The notes beneath the pieces were generated by a model. The model saw nothing but the letters and a program-made list of their open reading frames with translations, was not told where the DNA came from and searched no databases. A stretch of DNA of 49,915 nt from Actinokineospora sp. NBRC 105648 (GTDB taxonomy: Bacteria; Actinomycetota; Actinomycetes; Mycobacteriales; Pseudonocardiaceae), in the NCBI RefSeq assembly GCF_030269645.1, contig NZ_BSTR01000058.1:1-49915 (forward strand), in the 5' to 3' direction. A program made the position numbers and the translations under genes. Positions 18,201 to 31,700 of the stretch are shown here, piece after piece (the first letter of the stretch is position 1; each line of letters opens with the position of its first letter).

Positions 18201-19607
18201 GTGGACGATCGCCGTCGGCCGCCGCCGTCCGACGAGCTGCCCTACCGCCAGCCGGTCCGGCCCCGGCCGCACCAGGTGCCCGCCACCGGCAGGCACGCGG
18301 AACCGGTCAAGCAGCCCACGGGCAACGGCCTCCCGCGGCACACCGGCCGCGGCCGGCCCCCGGCCAACGGCAACCAGCCCCCGAGCAACGGCGACCAGCC
18401 CCCGAGCAACGGCGACCAGCCGCAGGCCAATGGCCACCAGCCGCCGGGGCCGAGCGGTGGTCGCCGCCGCCGGGCCGAGCCGCACCCCGCCGCGGCCCAG
18501 CCGACCCGGCGGCGCCCGCACCCCGCCGAGGCGCACACCGAGGTGATCCAGCCGGTCCGCCCGGCGGGCGACGAGCCCACCGAGTGGATCCAGGTCCACC
18601 GCGGCGACCTGCGCGGCGCCTTCTACCAGGAGCCCGAGACCCAGGAGGTCATCGAGCCGGTCACCGAGACCAACGCCGAGCCGGTCGACGAGGCCGACCT
18701 GTTCGACGACGGTGATCCCGCGGACCCCCCGGACCCCGCCGACCCCGGGGCCCCCGACGGCACCGCCGACGCGCCCGCCCCCCGCCGCAAGGCCGGACTG
18801 GGCGCCACCGTGGTCAAGGCCGTCGGCGAGCTGATGGTCACCGCGGGCGTCCTGGTGCTGCTGTTCGTGGTCTACGAGGTGTGGATCACCGACCTGATGT
18901 CGGCCGAGAAGCAGCGCGACGTCACCTCCGCCCTCGACCAGCAGTGGCAGCACCCGCCCGCGACCGCCGACCCGGAGCGCAGCCAGCGCTTCGAGTTCGC
19001 CGACGGCGAGGGCATGGCCAAGCTCTACATCCCCGCTCTCGGCGAGGACTACCGGTTCACCGTCGTCGAGGGGACCACCGAGGCCGACCTCGAGGTCGGC
19101 CCCGGCCACTACAAGAACTCCGCCCTGCCCGGTCAGCCGGGCAACTTCAGCGTCGCGGGGCACCGGGTCGGCAAGGGCGCCCCGTTCAACGACCTGGACC
19201 TGCTCCAGTCCTGCGACGCGATCGTCGTGGAGACCGAGACGGGCTGGTTCGTCTACCGGCTGCTGCCCACCGTCGAGGACGCCAAGGACTGGGCCGCCAG
19301 GGGCGCCGACCCGCTGTGCGCCGCGCCCGGGTCGACCAGGGTCGAGCCGCTCACCGGCGCCTACGCCGCGGCCGTCGGCCGCCAGATCGTCACGCCCAAG
19401 CAGAGCGAGGTCGTCGCCCCGGTCCCGGGCAACGCCGCGGCCAAGGTCCCGGATGCCCAGCGGCGCAAGCTGATCACGCTCACCACCTGCCACCCCAAGT
19501 TCTCCAACCGGCAGCGGATGATCTTGCACGGCGAACTGGTGCGCGAGCAGCCGAAGAACCCGGCCGAGCCGACCGCGGTACCGGTGGAGCTGCGCGAGAC
19601 CCGCTGA
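18201..19607 (+). CDS. Class E sortase
   Basis: 468 residues from the GTG at 18201, which follows CAGGGGGTGG; the open frame begins at 18102 but lacks a ribosome site. A long cytoplasmic Pro/Arg/Gln-rich region (1 to about 205) has three tandem NG-QPPSNGDQ-like repeats and an acidic Asp/Pro stretch. One membrane span (about 213-236, ELMVTAGVLVLLFVVYEVWI) is followed by the external sortase domain. This has the catalytic His in SVAGHRVGKGAPF, the Cys in ITLTTCHPKFSNRQR and the Arg of the same segment. YIPALGEDYRFTVVEG is typical of class E. These enzymes anchor LAXTG proteins to peptidoglycan. The next gene (150 bases downstream) encodes a giant protein ending in LAWTG, its evident substrate. 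Confidence 0.93.
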   Translation: MDDRRRPPPSDELPYRQPVRPRPHQVPATGRHAEPVKQPTGNGLPRHTGRGRPPANGNQPPSNGDQPPSNGDQPQANGHQPPGPSGGRRRRAEPHPAAAQPTRRRPHPAEAHTEVIQPVRPAGDEPTEWIQVHRGDLRGAFYQEPETQEVIEPVTETNAEPVDEADLFDDGDPADPPDPADPGAPDGTADAPAPRRKAGLGATVVKAVGELMVTAGVLVLLFVVYEVWITDLMSAEKQRDVTSALDQQWQHPPATADPERSQRFEFADGEGMAKLYIPALGEDYRFTVVEGTTEADLEVGPGHYKNSALPGQPGNFSVAGHRVGKGAPFNDLDLLQSCDAIVVETETGWFVYRLLPTVEDAKDWAARGADPLCAAPGSTRVEPLTGAYAAAVGRQIVTPKQSEVVAPVPGNAAAKVPDAQRRKLITLTTCHPKFSNRQRMILHGELVREQPKNPAEPTAVPVELRETR

Positions 19608-19757
19608 CCACCAAGGTCCACTTCAGTCTGTCCACATCGAACTCGTTACACACATTTACACGACCCGGTGAACTGTCCGACCCCGGCAGGCGCAGATCTT
19701 TGCCAAAAGGCACATTCCGATCGTTGGGTGCTGCTTCGTGGGCAGGGGAGTCGTCAC

Positions 19758-22700
19758 ATGTTCAGAGGGACAGCGGTACGCCGTGCGCTGGCCGCGCTGC
19801 TGGCGGTGGTCACCGCCGCCGCGGGTGTGGTCGTGCTGGCGACGGCCCCGGCCGACGCGTCGATCGTGCGGCCGTTCACGCTGAACTACGACCAGGAGAT
19901 CTACGGTGATTTCCTGCAGGCGGGCAACGGAAACTCGCGTTGCCCGACGCTGTCCGACCCGCAAGACCCGTTCGGCGAGATCCCCGCGGACTGCGTCGCC
20001 TCGCAGGCGCGCACCTACACCGCGCAGAGCGGGTTCAACGACTCGTTCTACATGCGCTGGGCCGATGTGGACGGTCTCTCGGCCACCTACAACTCCTCCA
20101 CGGCCGCGATCACCATCCCCTCCGGCGCCACCGTCGACTTCGCCCGGCTGAACTGGTCGGGTGACACCGGCAACTTCCGCGACGACGACGGCTTCATCTC
20201 CTCGGAGTACGGCTGCAACTCCCGCCAGCTGCTCGCCGGGGCCGGGTTCGCCAACGCCCCCGCGGGCACCCCGGAGAGCCAGTCCGTCCGGCTCACCGTC
20301 GGCGGCGCCACCCCGGTGAACGTCGCCCCCGCGGTGATCACCCGGGACGCGATGTCCAGCGTCCCGGCCACCCAGGCGCAGTTCTACTCCGCCTACGCCA
20401 ACGTCACCGCCCAGCTGGCCGCCGCGACGACCGGCGTCTCGCAGACCATCACCGTGGGCAACATCTGGACCCCCGAGGGCTTCGGCTGCTACGCGGGCTG
20501 GTCGCTGGTCGTGGTCTACAAGTACGCCTCCCCCAACACCAACGCCCCCGCCAAGCGCGAGGTCTTCGTCTACGACGGCCACGTCCGCCAGTCCTCGACC
20601 GACGCCACCACGACCACCACGATCAACGGCTTCCGGGTCGGCGCGGCGGGCACCCGGGTCGGCCTGACCGCCTTCGAGGGTGACTTCAGCATCACCGGCG
20701 ACCAGTTCCTGATCAACGGCACCGCCGTGGTCGAGCCGTTGTCCGGGTCGAACACGACGAACTTCTTCGTCTCCAACGCGCAAAGAGACGTGAACCCGGC
20801 GCCGTTGAACAACATGAGCGTGGACTCGAAGGAGTTCACCACCTCGCTCATCCCGGTCGGCGCCACCTCGGCCAACCTGGCGTTCAGCACATCAGGCGAT
20901 ACGTACCTGGCCGCGAACCTGGTGCTGTCCGTCCCCGTCCCCTCGCTCAACATCACCAAGACTCTGGTCGGCACCGGTCCGTTCCGACCAGGTCAAACGG
21001 TGACCTACCAGATCACGGTGGTCTCGCCGGGTGGCTCCAACGCGGTGAACGTCGCCATCGGCGACCCGGCGGTGACCAACTGCAACCGCACGATCGGCAA
21101 CCTCGCCGCGGACGTCCCGTTCACCTACACCTGCTCCGGACCAGCGCCAGCCGACGACTTCACCCAAACAGCGACAGCGACCGGGCAGAACGCGTTCGGT
21201 GACACGATGACCGACTCCGACAGCGTCAACGTCGTGGTCATCAGCCCGTCGATCGACATCACCAAGACCGCCAACGCCGCCAGCTACACCACCGGCCAGA
21301 CGATCACCTTCACCATCACCGTGGCCAACACCGGCGACACCGCGCTGACCGGCGTGGTGGTCTCCGACGTGGTGTCCCCGAGCTGTGCCCGTGCGATCGG
21401 CACGCTCGCCATCGGCGGCACCACCACCTACACGTGCACGGCCACCGCGCCGGTCCTGGGCGACGCGAACACAGCGGTCGTGACGGCCACCGACCCGCTG
21501 CTGGCCACCGTCACCGACAGCGCGACCGTTCAGGTCCCGACCGTGGGCACGGTGTCCGGCCGGGTCTTCGCCGACCGCAACAACAACGGCGCCTTCGAGA
21601 CCGGCAACGGCGACACCGGCATCCAGAACGTCACCGTCACCCTGGTGGGCACCACGGCGGCGGGCGCGGCGGTGAACCTCACCACGACCAGCGCGGCCAA
21701 CGGCACCTACTCCTTCGCCGGGATCGCGGCGGGCGTCTACACGATCACCGAGACCCAACCCACCGCGTTCGACGACGGCATCGATACCCCAGGCACCAAC
21801 GCGATCATCCTGGTCAACGACCGCTTCACCGTCACGCTGCCCTCGGGTGCCTCGAGCGTCAACAACAACTTCGCCGAGCAGAACACCTCCAGCCTGTCCG
21901 GCTCGGTCTACATCGACGCCAACAACAACGGCGTCCGCAACGTCGGCGAGCTGGGCATCGCCCTGGCCACCGTCGCGCTGACCGGCACCGACACCGCGGG
22001 CAACGCGGTCAGCCTGACCACCACGACCGCGCTCGACGGTTCCTACACCTTCGGCGCCCTGCGCCCCGGCACCTACGCGGTGGCCGAGACGCAGCCCGCG
22101 GGCTTCTCCGACGGCGCCGACGCGGTCGGCTCGGCGGGCGGCACACTGACCCCGCCGGACTCGATCACCGCGATCGCCCTGCCGGTGCGCACCAACGCCA
22201 CCGGCTACACCTTCGGCGAGTTCGTCGGCGCTTCCCTCGCGGGCACGGTGGTCGACGACGCGGGCAACCCGATCCCCGGCGTGGTCATCACCCTGACCCG
22301 CCCGGTCGGCGGCACCTCGACCACCACCACCTCGGCCACCGGCGACTACTCGTTCACCGGCCTGCCACCAGGCACCTACTCCCTGTCCGAGGCCCAGCCA
22401 GCCGGCTATGGCGACGGCCCGGAGACCGCGGGCACCGCGGGCGGCAGCACCGCGGTCAACGACGTGATCAGCGGCATCACCCTGGCCTCGGGCGCCGCCG
22501 CCACCGGCTACGTCTTCGCTGAGGACCGCGGTTCGCTCTCCGGCCGTGTTTACGAGGACCTGAACAACAACGGCGTGTTCAACGTCGGTGAGCCCGGCAT
22601 CGCGGGCGCGGCCGTCTCGCTCGCCGGCACCGACGCCGGGGGCAACGCGGTCAACCTGTCGTTGGTCTCCGCCGCCGACGGCACCTACACCTTCACCGGG

Positions 22701-25700
22701 CTGCGCGGCGGCACCTACGCGGTCAGCGAGGTCACCCCGGCCGGGTACAACGACGCGGCCGAGACCGTGGGCTCCTCGGGCGGCACGCTCACCCCGCCCA
22801 ACTCGATCACCGCGATCACCCTCGGCGGCGGTGTCGACGCCACCGGCTACAACTTCGGCGAGCTGCGCGCGGCCTCGATCTCGGGCACCGTCCGCGACGA
22901 CACCGGCGCGGGCATCGGCGGGGTCACCATCACCCTGACCGGCCCCAGCGGCCCGCAGGTGGCGACCACCGCCGCCAACGGCACCTACACCTTCACCAAC
23001 CTGCTCCCGGGCAGCTACACGCTGACCGAGACCCAGCCCGTCGGGTTCGCCGACGGGCCGGAGACGGTCGGTTCGGCGGGCGGCAGCGCGGTCGTCAACG
23101 ACACCATCAGCGGCATCCCCATCACCTCGGGCACCACGGCCACCGGCTACATCTTCGCCGAGGACCGCGGGTCGCTCAGCGGCACGGTCTACCAGGACAC
23201 CAACAACAACGGCGTCCAGAACCCCGGTGAGCCGGGCCTCGGCGGGGTCACCGTCACCCTCACCGGCACCGACGCCGCCAACGTCGCGGTCAACCGCACG
23301 ACGACCACCGCCGCGGACGGCACCTACACCTTCGCCGGGCTGCGCGGCGGCACCTACACCGTCACGGAGTCCCAGCCCGCCGGGTACACCGACGGCACCG
23401 ACACGATCGGCTCCGCGGGCGGCACGCTGACCCCGCCGGACTCGGTCACCGCGATCACCCTCGGCGCCGGTGTCGACGCCACCGGGTACAACTTCGGCGA
23501 GTTCCAGTCGACCTCCATCGCGGGCCGGGTGGTCAACGACCTCGGCGGCGGCATCGGCGGCGTGACCATCACGCTGAACGGCCCCGGCGGCACCCGCACC
23601 ACGACCACCGCGGCGAACGGCAACTACTCGTTCCCGAACCTCGCGCCCGGCACCTACTCGCTGGCCGAGACCCAGCCCGTCGGGTACGCCGACGGCCCGG
23701 ACACCGCGGGCACCGCCGGTGGCACCGTGGCCAACGACGTGATCAGCGGTATCACCCTGGCCTCGGGCACCGCCGCCACCGGCTACGTCTTCGCCGAGGA
23801 CCGCGGCTCGCTCGCGGGCGAGGTCTACGAGGACTCCAACGACAACGGCGCCCGCGACCCGGGCGAGGCGCCGATCCCGGGCACGCTGATCACGTTGACC
23901 GGGACCGACGCCACCGGCGCCGCGGTGTCGCGCACGACCACCGCGGCCGCGGACGGCTCCTACATCTTCACCGGCGTGCTCAGCGGCACCTACGCCCTCG
24001 CCGAGACCCAGCCGACCGGCTACAGCGACGGCAAGGACACCGTCGGCTCGGCGGGCGGCACGCTCACCCCGCCGGACTCGATCACCGCGATCGCCCTCGA
24101 CCCGGGTCAGGACGGCACCGGCTACCTCTTCGGCGACTTCATCGTCAACTCCATCACCGGCCAGGTCGTCAACGACGCCGCCGAGGGCATCCCCGGCGTC
24201 ACCATCACGCTGACCCGCCCGGGAGGCGGCACCAGCACGACCACCACCGGCGCCGACGGCCGCTACGTCTTCGCGAACCTGACCCCCGGCAGCTACAACA
24301 TCGCCGAGACCCAGCCGATCGGCTACGCCGACGGCCCGGACACCGTCGGCGACGCGGGCGGCACGATCACCGCGAACGACGTGATCAGCGGGATCATCCT
24401 GGTCTCCGGTGAGTCGGCCAGCGGGTACGACTTCGCCGAGGACCGCGGCTCGCTGTCCGGCGTGGTCTACCGCGACCTCAACAACAACGGCCTGCAGGAC
24501 CCGGGTGAGACGGGCATCGGCGGCGTGGCCGTCGCGCTCACCGGCACCGACGACGCCAACGGCGCCGTCAACCGCACGACCACCACCGCCGCGGACGGCA
24601 CCTACACCTTCGCGGGGCTGCTCGGCGGCATCTACACCGTCACCGAGACCCAGCCCGCGGGCTTCCTCGACGGCAAGGACACCGCGGGTACCTCGGGTGG
24701 CACGCTCACCCCGCCGGACTCGATCAGCGCGATCGACGTCAACCCCGGCGTGGACGCCACCAACTACCGCTTCGGCGAGGTCACCGGCGCCTCGCTCGCC
24801 GGTCGGGTGGTCGACGACGCAGCCAACGGCATCCCGGGCGCGACCATCACCCTGACCGGCACCGACGACAACAACGCGCCGGTCTCGCTCACCACGACCA
24901 CCGGCCCGACCGGCACCTACTCGTTCACGGGCCTGCGCCCGGGCACCTACACGGTGACCGAGACCCAGCCCGCCGGGTACGGCGACGGCCCGGACACCGC
25001 CGGGTCGGCGGGTGGCACGGTCGGCAACGACGTGATCAGCGGCATCGTGCTCGGTTCCGGCACCACCGCGACCGGCTACCAGTTCGCCGAGGACCGGGGC
25101 TCGCTCTCTGGCGTGGTCTACGTCGACACGAACAACAACGGCCTGCAGGACCCGGGTGAGGTGGGCATCTCGGGTGCCACGGTCACGCTGACCGGCACCG
25201 ACGCGCTCAACAACCCGGTCTCGGTGGTCACCACCTCGGCCGCGAACGGCACCTACTCGTTCACCAACCTGGTCGGTGGCACCTACTCGGTCACCGAGAC
25301 CCAGCCCGCCGGGTACACCGACGGTGCCGACCGCGCCGGTACCTCCGGTGGCACCCCCACCCCGCCGGACACGATCGCCTCCATCTCCCTGGCGGGCGGG
25401 GTCGACGCCACCGGCTACCTGTTCGGCGAGTTCGTGGCAGGCTCGATCGCGGGCCGCGTCGTCGACGACGGCGGCACCGGGATCGCGGGGGTGTCGGTCA
25501 CCCTCACCGGCCCCGGCGGCCCGATCACCGCCATCAGCGCGGCGGACGGCTCCTACTCCTTCCCGAGCCTGGTGCCCGGCACCTACACGCTCACCGAGAC
25601 CCAGCCCAACGGCTACGGCGACGGCCCCGAGACCGCGGGCACCGCGGGCGGCAACACCGCCGTCAACGACGTGATCAGCGGGATCGTCGTGGGCTCCGGC

Positions 25701-28700
25701 GTGGCGGCCACCGGGTACGTCTTCGCCGAGGACCGCGGCTCGCTCGCAGGCGTGGTCTTCGAGGACCGCAACAACAACGGCACCCAGGACCCGGCCGAGC
25801 CCGGCATCGGCGGCGTGGCCGTCGCCCTGACCGGCCAGGACGTCACCGGCGCCGCGGTCACCCGCAACGTGACCACCGCCGCGAACGGCACCTACACCTT
25901 CACCAACCTCATCGGCGGCACCTACGCGATCACCGAGACCCAGCCGGCCGGCTACACCGACGGTGCCGACCGCGCCGGTACCTCCGGTGGCACGCTCACC
26001 CCGCCCGACTCGATCACCGCGGTCACCCTCGCGGGCGGTGTCGACGCCACCGGCTACACCTTCGGCGAGTTCCGCGGCTCGAGCCTGGCGGGTCGGGTCG
26101 TCGACGACGGCGGCAACGGGATCGCGGGCGTGACCGTGGTCCTGACCGGTCCCGGCGGGCCGATCAACGCCCTGAGCGCGCCGGACGGGACGTACTCCTT
26201 CCCGAACCTGACCCCGGGCACCTACACGGTCACCGAGACCCAGCCCGCCGGCTACGGCGACGGTCCGGACACCGCGGGCACCGCGGGCGGCACCGTGGCC
26301 AACGACGTGATCAGCGGCATCGTGATCGCCTCGGGCACCACCGCCACCGGGTACGTCTTCGCCGAGGACCGCGGCTCCATCGCGGGCGTGGTGTTCGACG
26401 ACTTCAACAACAACGGCCTGCAGGACCCGGGCGAGCTCGGCATCGGCGGCGTCGCGGTGTCGCTCTCGGGCACCGACGCGCAGAACAACCCGGTCAACAC
26501 CGTGGTCGTCACCGCGGGCAACGGGTCGTACTCCTTCGTCGGCCTGGTCGGCGGCACCTACACCGTCACCGAGTCCCAGCCCGCGACCTACAGCGACGGC
26601 ACCGACACCCCCGGTACCTCCGGCGGCACGCTCGTCCCACCGGACACGATCACCGCGATCGCGCTCGGCGGCGGCGTGGACGCCACCGGCTACACCTTCG
26701 CCGAGTACCGCGGCGCGACGATCTCCGGCCGCGTCGTCAACGACGACAACCTGGGCATCCCGGGCGTCACGGTGACCCTCACCGACGACAACGGCAACCA
26801 GATCGGCAGCCCGGCGATCACCGACAACTCCGGTGCCTTCGCCTTCGCCGGTCTGGCACCGGGCACCTACACGATCACCGAGACCCAGCCCGCCGGCTAC
26901 GGCGACGGCCCCGACACCGCGGGCACCGCGGGCGGCGTCGTCACCAACGACCAGATCAGCGGCATCGCGGTGCTCTCCGGCACCCAGGCCACCGGGTACA
27001 CCTTCAGCGAGGAGCACGGTTCGCTGGCTGGCGTGGTCTTCGAGGACCTGAACAACAACGGCGTGCGCGACCCGAGCGACCCCGGCATCCCGGGCGTGCT
27101 GGTCTCGCTCGCGGGTACCGACGCGCAGGGCGTGCCGGTCAACCGCGAGGCCATCACCGCGGCCAACGGCGGGTACGTCTTCGACCACCTGCTCGGCGGC
27201 ACCTACGAGGTCACCGAGTCCCAGCCGGTCGGCTACGCCGACGGCGCCGAGACCATCGGCACCTCCGGCGGTGTGCTGGTGCCGCCGAACTCGGTCACCG
27301 CGATCGAGGTCGAGGGCGGCTTCGACGCCACCGGCTACAACTTCGGCGAGTTCCGCTCCTCCAGCCTCAGCGGCCGGGTCGTCGACGACGCGGGCAACGG
27401 CATCCCGAACGTCACGGTCACGCTGACCGGGCCCGGCGGCCCGGTCCCGGTGACCACGGCGGCGGACGGGTCGTACTCGTTCCCCGACCTGCCGCCGGGC
27501 ACGTACACGATCACCGAGGCGCAGCCCGCCGGCTACGCCGACGGCCCGGACACCGTGGGCTCCGCGGGCGGCAACGGGTCCGTCAACGACGTGTTCAGCA
27601 ACATCGTCATCGGCTCCGGCGCCAACGGCACCGGGTACGTCTTCGCCGAGGACCGCGGCTCGCTCGCCGGGGTCGTCTTCGAGGACACCAACGGCAACGG
27701 CACCCAGGACCCGGGCGAGCAGGGCATCGCGGGTGTGACCGTGATGCTGTCCGGCACGGACGACCAGGGCAACCCGGTCTCCACCACGGTGCTCACCGGC
27801 GCCAACGGCGGCTACCTGTTCGACGGCCTGGTCGGTGGTGACTACTCCGTCATCGAGACCCAGCCCGCGGGCTACGTCGACGGGATCGACACCGCCGGCA
27901 GTTCGGGTGGCACGCTCACCCCGCCGGACACGGTCGCCGCGATCATCCTCGACCCGGGGGTCAACGCGACCAGCTACACCTTCGCCGAGTTCCGGGCTTC
28001 CGGTCTCAGCGGTCGGGTGGTCGACGACGGTGGCAACGGGATCCCGGGTGTGACGATCACGCTCACCGGCCCCGGCGTGCCGATCACGGTGACTACCGGT
28101 CCTGATGGCAGCTACTCGTTCCCGAACCTGCCGCCGGGCACGTACTCGATCACCGAGACGCAGCCCGCGGGTTACGGCGATGGTCCGGACACCGCGGGTA
28201 CCGCGGGCGGCACTGTCGGCCCGGACACCTTCACCGGCATCGTCGTCGGCTCGGGTACCACCGGCACGGGGTACCAGTTCGCCGAGGACCGGGGCTCGCT
28301 CGCGGGCGTGGTCTTCGACGACACGAACAACAACGGGGTGCAGGACTCGGGTGAGCCGGGTATCGGCGGGGTCAGCGTGACCCTGTCGGGCACCGACGCC
28401 CAGACCAACCCGGTCAACACCGTGGTGACCACGGCACCGAACGGCGCGTACTCCTTCGCCAACCTGGTCGGCGGGACGTACACGATCACCGAGACCCAGC
28501 CCGCGGGCTACGTCGACGGCATCGACACCGTCGGCACCGCGGGTGGCACGTTGGTGCCGCCGGACGCGATCGCCGTCGTGCTCGGTGGCGGTGTGGACGG
28601 CACCGGCTACACCTTCGGCGAGTTCCGGGCTTCCGGTCTCAGCGGTCGGGTGGTCGACGACGGTGGCAACGGGATCCCGGGTGTGACGATCACGCTCACC

Positions 28701-31700
28701 GGTCCTGGTGCCCCGATCACGGTGATCACCGGTCCGGACGGTTCGTACTCGTTCCCGAACTTGCCGCCGGGTACCTACACGATCACCGAGACCCAGCCCG
28801 CCGGTTACGGCGACGGTCCGGACACCCCGGGTGGTGCTGGTGGTGACGCGTCGGTCAACGACGTGATCAGCGGCATCGTCGTGGGCTCGGGTACCGATGG
28901 CACCGGCTATGAGTTCGCCGAGGACCGGGGCTCGCTCGTGGGCGTGGTCTTCGACGACACGAACAACAACGGCACGCAGGACCCGGGTGAGCCGGGTATC
29001 GGCGGGGTGAGCGTCACGCTGACGGGCACCGACGCACAGGGCACCCCGGTCAACACGACCGTGACCAGTGGTCCCAACGGCGCCTATACCTTCCCGAACC
29101 TGGTGGGTGGCACCTACACGGTCACCGAGGCGCAGCCCGCGGGTTACGCCGACGGCGTCGACACCCCGGGCACGTCGGGCGGCACCGCCACCCCGCCGGA
29201 CTCGATCACCGCGATCGCCCTCGGCGGCGGTGTGGACGCGACCGGCTACACCTTCGCCGAATACCGGACCTCCGGTCTCAGCGGCCAGGTCGTGGACGAC
29301 GGTGGCAACGGGATCCCGGGCGTGACGATCACGCTCACCGGCCCCGGCGCCCCGATCACGGTGACCACCGGTCCTGACGGCAGCTACTTGTTCCCGAACT
29401 TGCCGCCGGGTACCTACACGATCGCTGAGACGCAGCCCGCGGGCTACGGCGATGGTCCGGACACCGCGGGTACCGCGGGCGGCACTGTCGGCCCGGATGT
29501 CTTCACCGGCATCGTGATCGGCTCCGGTACCACCGGCACCGGGTACGAGTTCGCTGAGAACCGCGGGTCGCTGGCCGGTGTGGTCTTCGACGACACCAAC
29601 GGCAACGGGTCCCAGGACCCGGGCGAGGCAGGCATCGGCGGCGTGAGCGTGACCCTGTTGGGCACCGACGCCCAGGGCAACGCGGTCAACACCACCGTGC
29701 TCAGCGGTCCGACCGGCGACTACACCTTCTCCGACCTGGTCGGCGGCACGTACGCGGTCACCGAGACCCAGCCCAACGGCTACGTCGACGGGATCGACAC
29801 CCCGGGCAGCTCGGGTGGCACGCTCACCCCGCCCGACTCGATCACCGCGATCACCCTCGACGGTGGCGCGGACGCCACGGGCTACACCTTCGGCGAGTAC
29901 CGCGCGGGTGGCCTGAGCGGCCGCGTGGTGGACGACGGCGGCAACGGGATCCCGGGCGTCACCATCGTCCTGACCGGCCCCGGCGCGCCGATCACCATCA
30001 CCACGGGCCCCGATGGCAGCTACTCGTTCCCGAACCTGCCGCCGGGTACCTACACGATCACCGAGACCCAGCCGGCCGGTTATGGCGACGGTCCGGACAC
30101 CGCTGGTACCGCCGGTGGTGACGTCGCGAACGACGTGTTCAGCAACATCGTGGTCGTCTCCGGCACCGACGGGACCGGCTACCAGTTCGCCGAGGACCGC
30201 GGGTCGTTGGCCGGTGTGGTCTTCGAGGACACCAACGGCAACGGGACGCAGGACCCGGGTGAGCCGGGTATCGGCGGGGTCAGCGTGACCCTGTCGGGCA
30301 CCGACGCCCAGGGCGCCCCGGTCAACACCGTGGTGACCTCGGCGCCGAACGGGTCCTACTCGTTCGCCGGTCTCGTCGGCGGCACGTACTCGGTGACCGA
30401 GGCGCAGCCCGCGGGCTACGCGGACGGCATCGACACCGCAGGCAACTCGGGTGGCACGCTCACCCCGCCGGACTCGATCACCGCGATCACCCTCGGCGCG
30501 GGTGTGGACGCGACCGGGTACACCTTCGGCGAGTACCGGGCCTCCGGTCTCAGCGGTCGGGTCGTCGACGACGGCGGGAACGGGATCGCGAACGTGCTGG
30601 TGGTGCTGACCGGTCCTGGTGGTCCGATCTCGGCGCTGACCGGTCCGGATGGGACGTACTCGTTCCCGAACCTGCTGCCGGGCACCTACACGATCACCGA
30701 GACCCAGCCCGCCGGCTACGGGGATGGTCCGGACACCGCTGGCAGTGCTGGTGGTACCGCGGGCAATGACGTGTTCAGCAACATCGTCGTCAACTCGGGT
30801 ACCGACGGAACTGGGTATCAGTTCGCTGAGGACCGCGGGTCGTTGGCGGGTGTGGTCTTCGATGACACCAACAACAACGGGACGCAGGATCCGGGTGAGC
30901 CGGGCATCGGCGGCGTGAGCGTCACGCTCTCGGGCACCGACGCCCAGGGCAACGCCGTGAACACGACGGTGACCTCGGCGCCCAATGGCGCCTACACCTT
31001 CCCGAACCTGGTCGGTGGGGTCTACACGGTCACCGAAACCCAGCCCGCCGGCTATGTCGACGGCACCGACACCGCTGGCAGCGCCGGTGGCACCGTCACT
31101 CCGCCGGACTCGATCACCGCGATCGACCTCGACGGCGGCGTCGACGCCACGGGCTACACCTTCGCCGAGTACCGGGCTTCCGGTCTCAGTGGACGCGTGG
31201 TCGACGATGGCGGCAACGGGATCCCGGGTGTGACGATCACGCTCACCGGCCCCGGTGCTCCGATCACCGTGACCACCGGCCCGGACGGGACGTACTCCTT
31301 CCCGAACCTGCCGCCGGGTACCTACACGATCACCGAGACCCAGCCCGCCGGGTACGGCGACGGGCCGGACACCCCCGGCAGTGCCGGTGGTACCCCGGGC
31401 AATGACGTGTTCAGCAACATCGTGGTCGGCTCCGGCACGGACGGCACGGGCTACCAGTTCGCCGAGGACCGCGGGTCGCTCGCGGGCGTGGTCTTCGACG
31501 ACACCAACAACAACGGCACGCAGGACGTGGGTGAGCCGGGCATCGGCGGGGTCAGCGTGACCCTGTCGGGTGCCGACGTCACCGGCGCCCCGGTGAACGT
31601 CACGGTCACCTCCGCGCCCAACGGGTCGTACTCGTTCCCGAACCTGGTCGGGGGCACGTACTCGATCACCGAGACCCAGCCCGCGGGCTACGTCGACGGG